The position numbers were made by a program, and so were the translations under genes. From Mycolicibacterium bacteremicum (GTDB taxonomy: Bacteria; Actinomycetota; Actinomycetes; Mycobacteriales; Mycobacteriaceae): a stretch of DNA of 64,000 bases. The stretch lies in contig NZ_MVHJ01000027.1 in assembly GCF_002086115.1 (NCBI RefSeq), positions 1-64,000 on the forward strand, in the 5' to 3' direction. Within the stretch, counting starts at the first letter, position 1; each line of letters begins with the position of its first letter. Below the pieces are notes generated by a model, which saw nothing but the letters and a program-made list of their open reading frames with translations, made no database searches and was not told the DNA's origin. This document shows, in pieces, positions 50,956-59,352 of the stretch.

Positions 50956-51794
50956 GCCGCCACCCGCAGACCCTCGATGATGCGGGCAAAGCCGTCGGTC
51001 CCGTGGCCCGCGTCGATCTGGCGGCGGATGAGCCGTTGCACCACGTCCACCACCTCGGTACTGATCCCCTGGGCCCGGCTGGTGTCGACGATGTCGGTGA
51101 GATCGGAGAACAGCAGGCTCTGCTGACCGGGCGCGGCGTAATCGCCGCGGTCGATCACCTCGGCGTACTCCGGCAGTGCCGCCGCGGTGTTCTGCAGCCA
51201 CGGCACCGCCATCGCGGCGAACTCGCCGGCGCTCACCCCGGCCGGTGCCAGCAGCGCCGCACCGTGGAAGAAGCCGGTGAACATGACATACATCGCCGAC
51301 AACAACGCCAGGTCGTAGAGCGAGGCCATGCCCGCATCGGCGCCGAAGTACTCCACCGTCCCCCACAAGCCGAGCACCTCGCGGTGGCTCTCGAGCACCT
51401 CGACCGACCCGCTGTAGAAGATCCGCGACTGCGGTGTGCCGATCATGTCCGGCGTCGCCAGGATGCCACCGTCGAGGTAGGTCGCGCCCAGACTCGTTGC
51501 CCAGTGCGCCAATTCGCGGGCCCCCGCCGGCGAGGTGGTGGTCAGGTTCAGGATCTGTGCACCCGCGAGGTGTTCGGCGACCGGATCGAGGACGTCGTGC
51601 ACCGACCGGTGGTCGAACAGGCACACGACGACCAGGTCGGCCGCGAGGGCGTCGCGCACGGTGGCCGCGACCGCACCGAACCCGCCCGCCTTCGCGGCGC
51701 TGCGGTTCCAGACGGTGATGCGGTGGCCGGCGTCGGCGGCGGTCCGGGCGAGCACCGAACCCATTTCTCCGAGTCCCAAGAAGCTGATGTTCAT
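50952..51794 (-). CDS. Imine-reductase-like NAD(P)-dependent dehydrogenase, copy A
   Basis: This 280-aa paralog of the gene downstream has ISFLGLGEMGSVLARTAADAG and VWNRSAAKAGGFG for cofactor binding, and NLTTTSPAGARELAHWA, the substrate loop of imine reductases. ASLYDLALLSAMYVMF has a conserved Asp161 at the catalytic position. The ATG at 51794 follows the control region shared with the HxlR gene. Classical hydroxyisobutyrate dehydrogenases have a catalytic Lys in the C-domain that I do not see here. This favours the imine-reductase branch. Confidence 0.85.
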   Translation of the reverse strand: MNISFLGLGEMGSVLARTAADAGHRITVWNRSAAKAGGFGAVAATVRDALAADLVVVCLFDHRSVHDVLDPVAEHLAGAQILNLTTTSPAGARELAHWATSLGATYLDGGILATPDMIGTPQSRIFYSGSVEVLESHREVLGLWGTVEYFGADAGMASLYDLALLSAMYVMFTGFFHGAALLAPAGVSAGEFAAMAVPWLQNTAAALPEYAEVIDRGDYAAPGQQSLLFSDLTDIVDTSRAQGISTEVVDVVQRLIRRQIDAGHGTDGFARIIEGLRVAA

Positions 51795-51833
51795 GGCACC
51801 ATCTTCGACAGCACACGGAGTTTGCGGCAAGTA

Positions 51834-51849
51834 CCCACTTATTAGTGGG
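51834..51849. promoter_or_regulatory. Candidate HxlR operator 1
   Basis: CCCACTTATTAGTGGG is an inverted repeat with perfect 6-bp arms and a TATT centre, lying 40 nt from the imine-reductase ATG. It fits the size of a dimeric HxlR site. Confidence 0.65.
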
Positions 51850-51850
51850 A

Positions 51851-51870
51851 TACTCACCTATTGGTAAGTA
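51851..51870. promoter_or_regulatory. Candidate HxlR operator 2
   Basis: TACTCACCTATTGGTAAGTA is a second inverted repeat, with one mismatch in 8-bp arms and the same TATT centre. Its centre is 19 nt from that of operator 1, roughly two helical turns, and its edge is 22 nt from the hxlR ATG. Confidence 0.65.
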
Positions 51871-51892
51871 ATGACGCTGAACAGGAGCAATC

Positions 51893-52231
51893 ATGACGCA
51901 GCTGGGCGAGTTCACCTGCGGCCTGGATGCCGCTTTCGCCGTGGTGGACGGTAAGTGGAAGCCGCTGATCCTCTGGGAACTGCAGGGCGGACCCAAGCGG
52001 TTCAACGCCCTGCACCGCAGCCTGCCCGGGGTCTCGCAGAAGATGCTCACCCAGCATCTCAAGGAGTTGCAGCGCCACGGCGTGGTGCACCGGGAGAGCT
52101 ATCACGAGGTACCGCCCCGGGTGGAGTACTCGATGACCCCGGCCGGCACCAAACTGCTGAATGCCCTGGAGCCGCTGAGTGATTGGGCCGAGGAGCACAT
52201 CGAGCAGATCTGCACCGCGAAGGTCGGTTAG
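51893..52231 (+). CDS. HxlR-family transcriptional regulator
   Basis: This 112-aa winged-helix protein has the HxlR N-terminal motif FAVVDGKWKPLILWELQGGPKRFNAL and the recognition helix SQKMLTQHLKELQRHGVVHR, then the wing VEYSMTPAG. Cys9 near the N-terminus could be a redox or aldehyde-sensing residue, as in related HxlR/HypR proteins. AGGAG precedes the ATG. It is divergent from the imine-reductase pair and should control it through the two palindromes in between. Confidence 0.92.
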   Translation: MTQLGEFTCGLDAAFAVVDGKWKPLILWELQGGPKRFNALHRSLPGVSQKMLTQHLKELQRHGVVHRESYHEVPPRVEYSMTPAGTKLLNALEPLSDWAEEHIEQICTAKVG

Positions 52232-52728
52232 GCCCGCTCCAGGCGGTGCAGCTGCACGGGCCCCAGCACCCCGTCGGCCAACTCGGCCGTCATGTACGTG
52301 CAGTACGGCTGGCGCCGACGATCGGTGGGGGAGCCCGGGTTGAGCAGCCGCAGTCCGGTCGACGCCGTCGCATCCCACGGAATGTGGCTGTGGCCGAAGA
52401 CCAGCACATCGGTGTCGGGGTAGAGCCGGGCCATCCGCTCATCGCGTCCGGCCGACGCCCCCGTCTCGTGCGTCACGGTGAACCGCACCCCGTCGAGGGT
52501 GACATCGGCGCGTTCGGGGAGCCGGGCACGCAGATCGTCACCGTCGTTGTTGCCCCAGCACCCGATGAGCCGCGCGGCGCGATCGGCCAACTGGTCCAGC
52601 AGGTCGACAGACATCCAGTCCCCGGCGTGGATCACCACATCGGCAGCATCCACGGCCGCCCAGACCTCGGCCGGCAGGTCGCGTGCCCGGGTGGGCAGGT
52701 GGGTGTCGGAGATCAGCAGCAGACGCAT
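52228..52728 (-). CDS. YfcE-type metallophosphoesterase
   Basis: This 166-aa calcineurin-like phosphoesterase has all metal motifs: MRLLLISDTHL (Asp-x-His), VIHAGDW (GDx), CWGNND (GNHD-like) and VFGHSHIP (GHxH). It hydrolyses phosphodiesters in vitro in related proteins; the natural substrate is unknown. The ATG at 52728 puts the first metal motif at the N-terminus. The end overlaps hxlR by 4 nt. Confidence 0.9.
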   Translation of the reverse strand: MRLLLISDTHLPTRARDLPAEVWAAVDAADVVIHAGDWMSVDLLDQLADRAARLIGCWGNNDGDDLRARLPERADVTLDGVRFTVTHETGASAGRDERMARLYPDTDVLVFGHSHIPWDATASTGLRLLNPGSPTDRRRQPYCTYMTAELADGVLGPVQLHRLERA

Positions 52729-52825
52729 CGGCTCGAGGTTAGCGCAACGCCTGTGAAAGGCGTTGCTGGACGGACTGGACGGAATTGCTGTCGCATTATC
52801 ACGCCGGCGCTCTAAACTGCACGTA

Positions 52826-55186
52826 ATGGGCGCTATCAGAACGAACATGGGCTATGCCGCCGGAATGGCGGTTTACCTGTTGTTTGTTTGCTGGTTGCTG
52901 CTGGGTTGGGGCGGTGCGCAGGTCGTGACGACCGTCGGTTCACTCGGGCTCGTTGCGTTCAGTGCATGTGCCTGCGCAGGTATGGTTGCCGCCGCCCGGG
53001 CCGGGCATGGCAGCATCCGGCTGGCCTGGTCGGTACTGGCCGTCGGCCTGCTCGGCTGGGTGGGCGGCAGCCTGTTCCGGGCCTACCACCAGGTGGTCCG
53101 CCAGCAGGAGCCGCCGTTCCCCTCGGTGGCCGACCTCGGCTTCCTGGCGCTGCCGGTGGCCGTCTGCGTGGTGTGGGTGCTGCGGGCGCGCACCGGGCGA
53201 CTCTCGGCGTTCCGGCAGCTGATGGACGGCACGGTCATCGCATCGGCACTGTTCCTGCTGGTCTGGGTCACGGTGCTGGACCCGCTGTTCACCGACGGCA
53301 CGCGGACCCGGTGGGCGGCCACACTGACCGCCGTCTACCCGATCGCCGCGCTGACCATGGTGACGCTGTCGATGCTGGTGCTCACCGTCGTTCCGCCCGG
53401 CCGCCGACAGATCCTCGGCCTGGTGACCACCGGACTGGCCGCGATCGCGATGGGCGAGGTGGCCGCGCTCTACATCCAGCTGCACATCGGCGCGCAGGAT
53501 GACCTGCAGGGCGCTGGGGGCGTCGGCTCCTTCCCGGTCATCAGCCGACTGACCGGCCTGCTGATGCTCGCGGCGGGTGCGCACCTGTCGGCCGCCGCGA
53601 CCCGCGATCACCGCGGCGACGACGAACGCCCCATGCCGACGAGCATCATGTGGCTGCCGTACGCGCCGATGCCGTTCGCCGTCGTGGCGTCGGTGGTGTA
53701 CCTGTGGCCCGATGCCGACATCCGCCCGGTGCTGCTGGGGGCGGCGATCCTGGTGATCTCGGCGCTGATCCGCCAGCTCACCGTGCTGGTGGAGAACCGC
53801 AGGCTGCTCGACGAGGTGGCCGCGCACGCATTTCAGGATCCGCTCACCGGGCTGGCCAACCGGCTGCTGTTCACCGACCGGCTGGACCACGCCATCGATC
53901 TGCAACACCGCGACGGGCGGCCGCTGGCCGTGCTGTCGCTGGACCTCGACGATTTCAAGTTGGTCAACGACAATCTCGGCCATCACTGCGGGGACGAGCT
54001 GCTGCGCGATATCGCCGGCCGGCTGGTGGCCGCGCTGCCCGCAGGCCACACCGTGGCTCGGCTGGGCGGCGACGAGTTCGCGGTGATCATCGAACCCGGC
54101 ATCGAACCCCCGGAGAACGTCGCCGAGCGGGTGGTCCGCGCCTTCGAGGAGGTGTTCGTGCTCGCCGGGCAGGAGGTGTACATCCGGCCCAGCATCGGAC
54201 TGGCGGTCGCGCCGGGGCCCGTCGAGGAGCCGATCGGCACCGAGGAACTGCTGCGACAGGCCGATATCGCGATGTACATCGCCAAACGGTCCGGGGTGGG
54301 CGGTGTCCAGATATACACACCGGGGATGGCTCTGGCCGATGCCGACACCGCCTGGGCGGAGGACACCCGCCCGACGCCGACGGTGCCGGAGATCACGCTG
54401 CTGGGCCAACTGCGGCGCGTCGTCGCCGGCGGCGCACTGCGGCTGGCGTATCAGCCGCAGATCTCGCTGGCGACCGGCGAGCTCGTCGGGGTCGAGGCGC
54501 TGGTGCGCTGGCCCCATCCCGAGCTGGGTGTGCTGACACCCAATCAGTTCCTGCCGCTCATCCGGCGCAGTGGCCTGGTGGGTGCCGTCACCGATCTGGT
54601 GGTGGAACAGGCGGCCCGGGACGCCGCGGCCTGGCACCGGCACGGCGGCCGGGAGATCCCGGTGGCCATCAACCTGTTCGCCCCGTCGTTCGACGATGCG
54701 ACACTGCCGGCCCGGATCGCCGCGGTGCTTGCCACGCACGGGCTCACCCCGACCTCGGTGACCATCGAGATCACCGAGCACTACCTGCTGTCCAACGTGC
54801 ACCAGGCCCGCCATGTCATCGAACAACTCCGGGCAGCCGGGTTCCGGGTTTCCATCGACGATTTCGGCAGCGGCTACGCGACCATGAGCTATCTGCGCGA
54901 CATGCCGGTCGACGAGCTCAAGCTGGACCGCCACTTCGTCGCGCCGATGCTGACCAACCCGCGCGCAGCGGCCATCGTGCACTCGATCGTGCGGCTGGCC
55001 CACACGCTGGGCATCACCAGCGTCGCGGAGGGGGTGGAGAGCCCCGACACCGCCGAGCTGCTACGCGGGTACGGCTGCGCGGTCGCCCAGGGCAGCTATT
55101 TCGGCGAACCCGTCTACGCCGACGAGCTACCGCTGCCCGAGCGCGGCGTCACGGGGCCCCAAGCAGCTCCGCCATCCGCGGTATGA
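52826..55186 (+). CDS. Membrane-bound GGDEF-EAL protein (c-di-GMP synthesis/breakdown)
   Basis: This 786-aa protein has about eight or nine N-terminal membrane helices (roughly 10-320), a GGDEF domain (about 335-500; intact GGDEF at 414-418) and an EAL domain (about 525-780; EAL at 557-559, DDFGSGY loop present). Both motifs look active. The RxxD inhibitory site normally five residues before GGDEF is absent. It may synthesise or degrade cyclic di-GMP in response to a membrane signal. It is distinct in layout from the GAF-GGDEF-EAL protein DcpA. The ATG at 52826 starts the first helix. The end overlaps the NTF2-like gene by 38 nt. Confidence 0.9.
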   Translation: MGAIRTNMGYAAGMAVYLLFVCWLLLGWGGAQVVTTVGSLGLVAFSACACAGMVAAARAGHGSIRLAWSVLAVGLLGWVGGSLFRAYHQVVRQQEPPFPSVADLGFLALPVAVCVVWVLRARTGRLSAFRQLMDGTVIASALFLLVWVTVLDPLFTDGTRTRWAATLTAVYPIAALTMVTLSMLVLTVVPPGRRQILGLVTTGLAAIAMGEVAALYIQLHIGAQDDLQGAGGVGSFPVISRLTGLLMLAAGAHLSAAATRDHRGDDERPMPTSIMWLPYAPMPFAVVASVVYLWPDADIRPVLLGAAILVISALIRQLTVLVENRRLLDEVAAHAFQDPLTGLANRLLFTDRLDHAIDLQHRDGRPLAVLSLDLDDFKLVNDNLGHHCGDELLRDIAGRLVAALPAGHTVARLGGDEFAVIIEPGIEPPENVAERVVRAFEEVFVLAGQEVYIRPSIGLAVAPGPVEEPIGTEELLRQADIAMYIAKRSGVGGVQIYTPGMALADADTAWAEDTRPTPTVPEITLLGQLRRVVAGGALRLAYQPQISLATGELVGVEALVRWPHPELGVLTPNQFLPLIRRSGLVGAVTDLVVEQAARDAAAWHRHGGREIPVAINLFAPSFDDATLPARIAAVLATHGLTPTSVTIEITEHYLLSNVHQARHVIEQLRAAGFRVSIDDFGSGYATMSYLRDMPVDELKLDRHFVAPMLTNPRAAAIVHSIVRLAHTLGITSVAEGVESPDTAELLRGYGCAVAQGSYFGEPVYADELPLPERGVTGPQAAPPSAV

Positions 55187-55535
55187 CGGCCTGCAGGCCC
55201 TTGAACGGGCGGATCATCACCTTGAACGACACGATCTTTCCCTCGTCGTTCCAGTGGATCATGTCGATCCCGTCGACAGTCACCCCGTCGAGGGTGGCCT
55301 GGAACTCCAGGATCGCCGAGTTCGCGCTCTCCCACTGCTCGACGTAGTGGAAGTCGGTGCCGCCGAAGAGCTTCGCCGCGGCATTGAGGTACTTGGCGGT
55401 CAGCGCCTTGCCCTGTTGCGGGGTGAACACCGCCGGGGAGTAGAAGACCGCATCCTCGGCGAGCAGCTCGTCGAGCCTTGCCGGGTCGTGATTACCGATG
55501 AAGTCGATCCAACGTTGGATCAGCGGAGTCGTCAT
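55149..55535 (-). CDS. NTF2-like (SnoaL-fold) protein
   Basis: This 128-aa cone-shaped alpha+beta protein begins RWIDFIGNHDPARLDELLAEDAVFYSP, a classic SnoaL/NTF2 opening. Later strands include ILEFQATLDGVTVDGIDMIHWNDEGKIVSFKVMIRP. The family includes isomerases, cyclases and non-enzymatic proteins; no catalytic residue is assigned. It precedes a tRNA-Arg gene on the same strand and overlaps the GGDEF-EAL gene's end. Confidence 0.85.
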   Translation of the reverse strand: MTTPLIQRWIDFIGNHDPARLDELLAEDAVFYSPAVFTPQQGKALTAKYLNAAAKLFGGTDFHYVEQWESANSAILEFQATLDGVTVDGIDMIHWNDEGKIVSFKVMIRPFKGLQAVIPRMAELLGAP

Positions 55536-55553
55536 ACCCGCATCCTGCCTGAG

Positions 55554-55626
55554 TGCGCCCGAAGGGATTCGAACCCCTAACCTTCTGATCCGTAGTCAGA
55601 TGCTCTATCCGTTGAGCTACGGGCGC
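55554..55626 (-). tRNA. tRNA-Arg(ACG)
   Basis: The acceptor GCGCCCG pairs with the CGGGCGC end and the discriminator is A. The anticodon loop CTACGGA gives ACG, which TadA edits to ICG to read CGU, CGC and CGA. Standard GGTTCGAATCC T-arm. CCA is not encoded. Confidence 0.95.
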
Positions 55627-55667
55627 CTGGTCGTGTTATTCAATTCGGTACTGCTGGTCATACTCGG

Positions 55668-55756
55668 CGGAGGCGAGAGGATTTGAACCTCCGGTCCCCG
55701 GTAAGGGGGACAACTCATTAGCAGTGAGTCCCATTCGGCCGCTCTGGCACGCCTCC
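55668..55756 (-). tRNA. tRNA-Ser(GCT)
   Basis: GGAGGCG pairs with CGCCTCC and the discriminator is G. The anticodon loop CTGCTAA gives GCT, reading AGC/AGU. A long variable arm (GTTGTCCCCCTTACCGGGGAC) marks a class II tRNA. It lies 41 nt upstream of tRNA-Arg on the same strand. Confidence 0.95.
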
Positions 55757-55862
55757 TGAACGATCTGAGGGTACCGGACCCCCGGAACCGCCGAGCGCAC
55801 AGATTACACAGGCTGCCCGGCGGAAGGCAAAGCGCGAGTACGCGCACCCCTAGAATGGCCGG

Positions 55863-56924
55863 GTGACCGCCCGTCTGCGACCCGAGTTGGCCGACCTGCC
55901 CGCCTACACCCCCGGTCGCACGGTGCCCGGCGCCATCAAGATCGCCAGCAACGAGACCGTCGACGGCCCGCTGCCCGGTGTGCTGGACGCGATCACGGCC
56001 GCCGCCGCCGGGATCAACCGCTACCCCGACAACGGCTACCTCGACCTGCGCGAGCGGTTGGCCAAGCATGTCGACTTCACCCCGGAGAACATCTCGGTGG
56101 GCGCCGGCTCGGTCAGCCTGTGCCAGCAGCTCATCCAGATCACCTCCACCGTCGGTGACGAAGTGATCTTCGGGTGGCGCAGCTTCGAGATCTATCCGCT
56201 GCAGATCCGCACCGCCGGAGCGACCCCGGTGCCGGTGCCGCTGAAGGACCAGACCCACGATCTGGATGCCATGCTGGCCGCCGTCACCGACCGCACCCGG
56301 CTGATCTTCGTGTGCAACCCGAACAACCCCACCTCGACCGTCGTCGACCCCGCCGCGCTGGAGGCCTTCGTGGCCGCCGTCCGCTCGGACATCCTGGTCG
56401 TCATCGACGAGGCCTACGTCGAGTACATCCGCGACGGCCTGCTGCCCGACAGCCTGGGCCTGGTCCGGCGTTATCCGAATGTGGTTGTGCTGCGGACCTT
56501 CTCGAAGGCCTACGGACTCGCCGGCCTGCGGGTCGGCTACGCCGTCGCCGATCCGGACATCGTCACCGCACTGGGCAAGGTGTACGTGCCGTTCACCGCG
56601 ACGACCATCTCCCAGGCCGCCGCGATCGCCTCCCTGGACGCCGCCGACGAACTGCTGGCCCGCACCGACGCGGTGGTCGACGAACGCGCCCGGGTGAGCG
56701 CGGCGCTGACCGCCATGGGCTACCGGTTGCCCTCCTCGCAGGCCAACTTCGTCTGGCTGGTGCTGCCCGGGCGCACCGACGAATTCACCAATGCCGCCGC
56801 CGACAACCGGCTGCTGGTGCGCCCATACGGTCAGGACGGCGTCCGGGTGACGGTCGCCGCGCCCCACGAGAACGACGCGTTCCTCGCGTTCGCCGAGCAG
56901 TGGATCGCAGGAGAGCAGCCATGA
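55863..56924 (+). CDS. hisC2: Histidinol-phosphate/aromatic aminotransferase HisC2
   Basis: This 353-aa fold-type I aminotransferase corresponds to Rv3772. The PLP lysine is Lys215 (RTFSKAYGLAGLRVGY). CNPNNPTSTV, IDEAYVEY and SNETVDGPLPGVLDAI are all family motifs. In M. tuberculosis this paralog prefers aromatic 2-oxo acids and completes phenylalanine/tyrosine synthesis rather than histidine. The start is GTG. The stop overlaps the lipoprotein gene (ATGA). Together with tyrA it supplies the terminal aromatic steps. Confidence 0.92.
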   Translation: MTARLRPELADLPAYTPGRTVPGAIKIASNETVDGPLPGVLDAITAAAAGINRYPDNGYLDLRERLAKHVDFTPENISVGAGSVSLCQQLIQITSTVGDEVIFGWRSFEIYPLQIRTAGATPVPVPLKDQTHDLDAMLAAVTDRTRLIFVCNPNNPTSTVVDPAALEAFVAAVRSDILVVIDEAYVEYIRDGLLPDSLGLVRRYPNVVVLRTFSKAYGLAGLRVGYAVADPDIVTALGKVYVPFTATTISQAAAIASLDAADELLARTDAVVDERARVSAALTAMGYRLPSSQANFVWLVLPGRTDEFTNAAADNRLLVRPYGQDGVRVTVAAPHENDAFLAFAEQWIAGEQP

Positions 56925-57370
56925 GACGCACGCTGGTGGCCGCCGGGACCGGATTGATCGCGCTCGGCCTGCTCACCGGCTGCGGACGCAGCACCGACGG
57001 CACGGTCGCGATGACCACCGAGCCCGGTCCGCCACTGACCTCGGAAACCACCACCAGTCGCAAACCGGTCATCCCTGGCCTGCCGGAGATCCCGGGTCTG
57101 CCCGACATCACCATCCCGGGCTTCCCCACCCAGGGCTCGGACACCCCCGATGTCCCGGCGCCGCCCGATGCGCTGACGATGACATGCGCGGACTACAACC
57201 AGCTCGACGAGGCCACTCAGAAGGCCGTCGTCAACGCCGTCCTCGAGGGCGACCAGTCCATCCTGGGCCCGGACAACATCGAGATCGCCAAGTCGCTGGC
57301 CGATGCGGTGTGCCAGTTCCTGGTCGACAGCACGGTCCGCGAAGTCCTGCTGGGCGGGCCCGTCCCCTAG
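56921..57370 (+). CDS. Small secreted lipoprotein, function unknown
   Basis: This 149-aa protein has lipobox LLTGC (Cys21), a Pro/Thr-rich linker with a repeating IPGLP-like pattern (IPGLPEIPGLPDITIPGFP) and a small C-terminal helical domain with two cysteines (MTCADYNQLDEATQKAVV ... ADAVCQFL). The two cysteines likely form a disulfide, as in DUF732/HdeA-like proteins. GGAGAG precedes the ATG. It is coupled to hisC2. I do not recognise a named family. Confidence 0.8.
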   Translation: MRRTLVAAGTGLIALGLLTGCGRSTDGTVAMTTEPGPPLTSETTTSRKPVIPGLPEIPGLPDITIPGFPTQGSDTPDVPAPPDALTMTCADYNQLDEATQKAVVNAVLEGDQSILGPDNIEIAKSLADAVCQFLVDSTVREVLLGGPVP

Positions 57371-57399
57371 CCTGCTCGACACCCGTTAGCCTGCAAGCC

Positions 57400-58209
57400 A
57401 TGGCATACGAATCCGTGACCGTGGACATCGCCGACCACGTCGCCCGCGTGACGCTGATCGGTCCCGGCAAGGGCAATGCGATGGGGCCCGCGTTCTGGGC
57501 CGAACTGCCCCAGGTGTTCGGCGCGCTGGACGCCGATCCGGACGTCCGCGCCATCGTGCTGACCGGGTCGGGCAAGAACTTCAGCTACGGCCTGGACCTG
57601 GCCGCGATGGGCGCCACCATGCCCGGGCTGGACGCCGGCGCCAAGGATCGGCTGGGCTTCCACCAGAAGCTGACCACGATGCAGGGTGCGATCAATGCCG
57701 TCGCCGACTGCCGCACCCCGACCATCGCCTCGGTACACGGCTGGTGCATCGGCGGCGGGGTGGACCTGATCAGCGCGGTCGACATCCGTTATGCCAGTGC
57801 CGATGCCAAGTTCTCGGTGCGGGAGGTCAAGCTCGCGATCGTCGCCGACGTGGGCTCGCTGGCCCGGTTGCCGCTGATCCTGTCCGACGGACATCTGCGC
57901 GAACTTGCATTGACCGGTAAGGACATCGACGCCGCGCGCGCCGAGAAGATCAATCTGGTCAACGACGTCTACCCCGATGCCGAGGCCGCACTCGCGGCCG
58001 CGCACGCCACCGCCGCCGAGATCGCGGCCAACCCGCCGCTGACCGTGCACGGTGTCAAGGACGTCCTCGATCAACAGCGCATCGGCCGGGTCTCGGAGAG
58101 CCTGCGCTATGTGGCGGCCTGGAATTCGGCGTTCCTGCCGTCCAAGGATCTCGGCGAGGCGGTCACCGCGATGTTCCAGAAGCGCCCGCCCCAGTTCACC
58201 GGGGAGTAG
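57400..58209 (+). CDS. echA21: Enoyl-CoA hydratase/isomerase family protein EchA21
   Basis: This 269-aa crotonase-fold protein is syntenic with Rv3774. The oxyanion loop is GSGKNFSYGLDLAAMG and the catalytic-region motif is VHGWCIGGGVDLISAVDIRYAS. DIRYASADAKFSVREVKLAIVADVG resembles the dienoyl-CoA isomerase (ECH1) branch, with acidic residues in the EVKLAIVADVG region. It hydrates or isomerises unsaturated acyl-CoA. The end overlaps the convergent hydrolase gene by 14 nt. Confidence 0.9.
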   Translation: MAYESVTVDIADHVARVTLIGPGKGNAMGPAFWAELPQVFGALDADPDVRAIVLTGSGKNFSYGLDLAAMGATMPGLDAGAKDRLGFHQKLTTMQGAINAVADCRTPTIASVHGWCIGGGVDLISAVDIRYASADAKFSVREVKLAIVADVGSLARLPLILSDGHLRELALTGKDIDAARAEKINLVNDVYPDAEAALAAAHATAAEIAANPPLTVHGVKDVLDQQRIGRVSESLRYVAAWNSAFLPSKDLGEAVTAMFQKRPPQFTGE

Positions 58210-59218
58210 CCGCACCCTTCAGCTGCTCGAGCAGCGCCAGCGACAGGAACGTCATCGGGCCCTTGTCCTCGAAGCGGTCCGAGACATTGCCCGCGATCCC
58301 GCCCTGGACCGCGAGTTCGCCGATCAGGTCCAGCTTCAGCTGCGGGCTGCCCGCGCTGAAGTCCAGGTCGGCCAGGTCGACCCACACGATATTGGGCCTG
58401 GTGGTCGACTCGTACACATAGCGCCGGTTGGTCAGATCGATGACCACCTGCCAAATGGTTTGTGAGGCATCGGGTTTACCCGGATCGGGGATGCGGAAGG
58501 GCTGCGCGGCATTGCGGATCACCGACAGCATCGCCGCGATCGCCTCGACCTGCCCGGCGGGTTCGGGCAGCCGGCCGGCGTAGTAGGTGGCCCTGGCGAA
58601 CCGGGCGGCGGCTTCGGTGGAACCGGGCAACGGCTCGGTCCCGCCCAGCCCGGTGAAGGCCGTCACCAGTTCGAGTTGCTGATCGAAGGTCGGCGAATTG
58701 GTCATCACCCGATAGGCGCGGTCGTGGTAGACCTTCGCCGTCCCGTCGATGTATTCGATGATCGCCGAGTCGCCGGACGCATCGTCGAGGGCGAGGTGGA
58801 TGGCCGGCGGCACCCCGCCGGTGGGATCGTCCATCTGCACCACCTGCACATCGGTCTGCGCGATCCAGGCCACCGCCTCGGCCACCGTGGCGAAGTTGTC
58901 CAGGAAGTACTGCAGCCAGATCGCCTGACTGAGTTGGGTGCGCGCGGCATCCGGTGTGCCATAAGTGGATTCGGCGAGCCACAACACATGACCGGCCAGG
59001 CCCGCCTCGTTGAGACCATCCACCGAGATGATGTCGAAGGCGGTGGCGATGACGCTGCCGTACTTCGAGGTCCAGGTGAGCCTGCCGGCCACCCCGTCAT
59101 CACGCGTGATGCCGCGGGGCTGCTTCCACAGGTTGGTCATCAAATCCTTGTGGAAGTCCATGTTCCGTCCCACCAGGACGGCGCCGCCGGCTTCCGGCCA
59201 GATCACTCGGGTGCACAC
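58196..59218 (-). CDS. Choloylglycine hydrolase / linear amide C-N hydrolase family (Ntn)
   Basis: This 340-aa N-terminal-nucleophile hydrolase resembles bile-salt hydrolase and penicillin V acylase. I choose the GTG at 59218 because it gives MCTRVIW, so that Met removal exposes the catalytic Cys2. The ATG at 59242 would hide it and lies only 5 nt from the tRNA-Ser gene. Family motifs VGRNMDFHKDL (Arg/Asp), FDIISVDGLNEAGLAGHVLWL and MTNSPTFDQQL (Asn) are present. It may cleave acyl-homoserine lactones, N-acyl amides or similar linear amides. No signal peptide is seen with this start. Confidence 0.86.
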   Translation of the reverse strand: MCTRVIWPEAGGAVLVGRNMDFHKDLMTNLWKQPRGITRDDGVAGRLTWTSKYGSVIATAFDIISVDGLNEAGLAGHVLWLAESTYGTPDAARTQLSQAIWLQYFLDNFATVAEAVAWIAQTDVQVVQMDDPTGGVPPAIHLALDDASGDSAIIEYIDGTAKVYHDRAYRVMTNSPTFDQQLELVTAFTGLGGTEPLPGSTEAAARFARATYYAGRLPEPAGQVEAIAAMLSVIRNAAQPFRIPDPGKPDASQTIWQVVIDLTNRRYVYESTTRPNIVWVDLADLDFSAGSPQLKLDLIGELAVQGGIAGNVSDRFEDKGPMTFLSLALLEQLKGAATPR

Positions 59219-59246
59219 GCGCCACAGCGTAGCGATGTTCACAGAG

Positions 59247-59333
59247 CGGTGGCGGAGGGATTTGAACCCCCGGACGGTGTTAGCCGTCTCTCGCTTTCAA
59301 GGCGAGTGCATTAGGCCGCTCTGCCACGCCACC
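59247..59333 (-). tRNA. tRNA-Ser(TGA)
   Basis: GGTGGCG pairs with CGCCACC and the discriminator is G. The anticodon loop CTTGAAA gives TGA, reading UCA. The variable arm is long and the T-arm has GGTTCAAATCC. CCA is not encoded. Confidence 0.95.
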
Positions 59334-59352
59334 GTCCGACAGCCTAAGCGGT

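Noticed and set aside
52940..55003. 687-codon minus-strand frame
   Set aside because: Antisense to the GGDEF-EAL gene; composition is Gln/His/Arg/Asp-rich and lacks folded-domain signatures.
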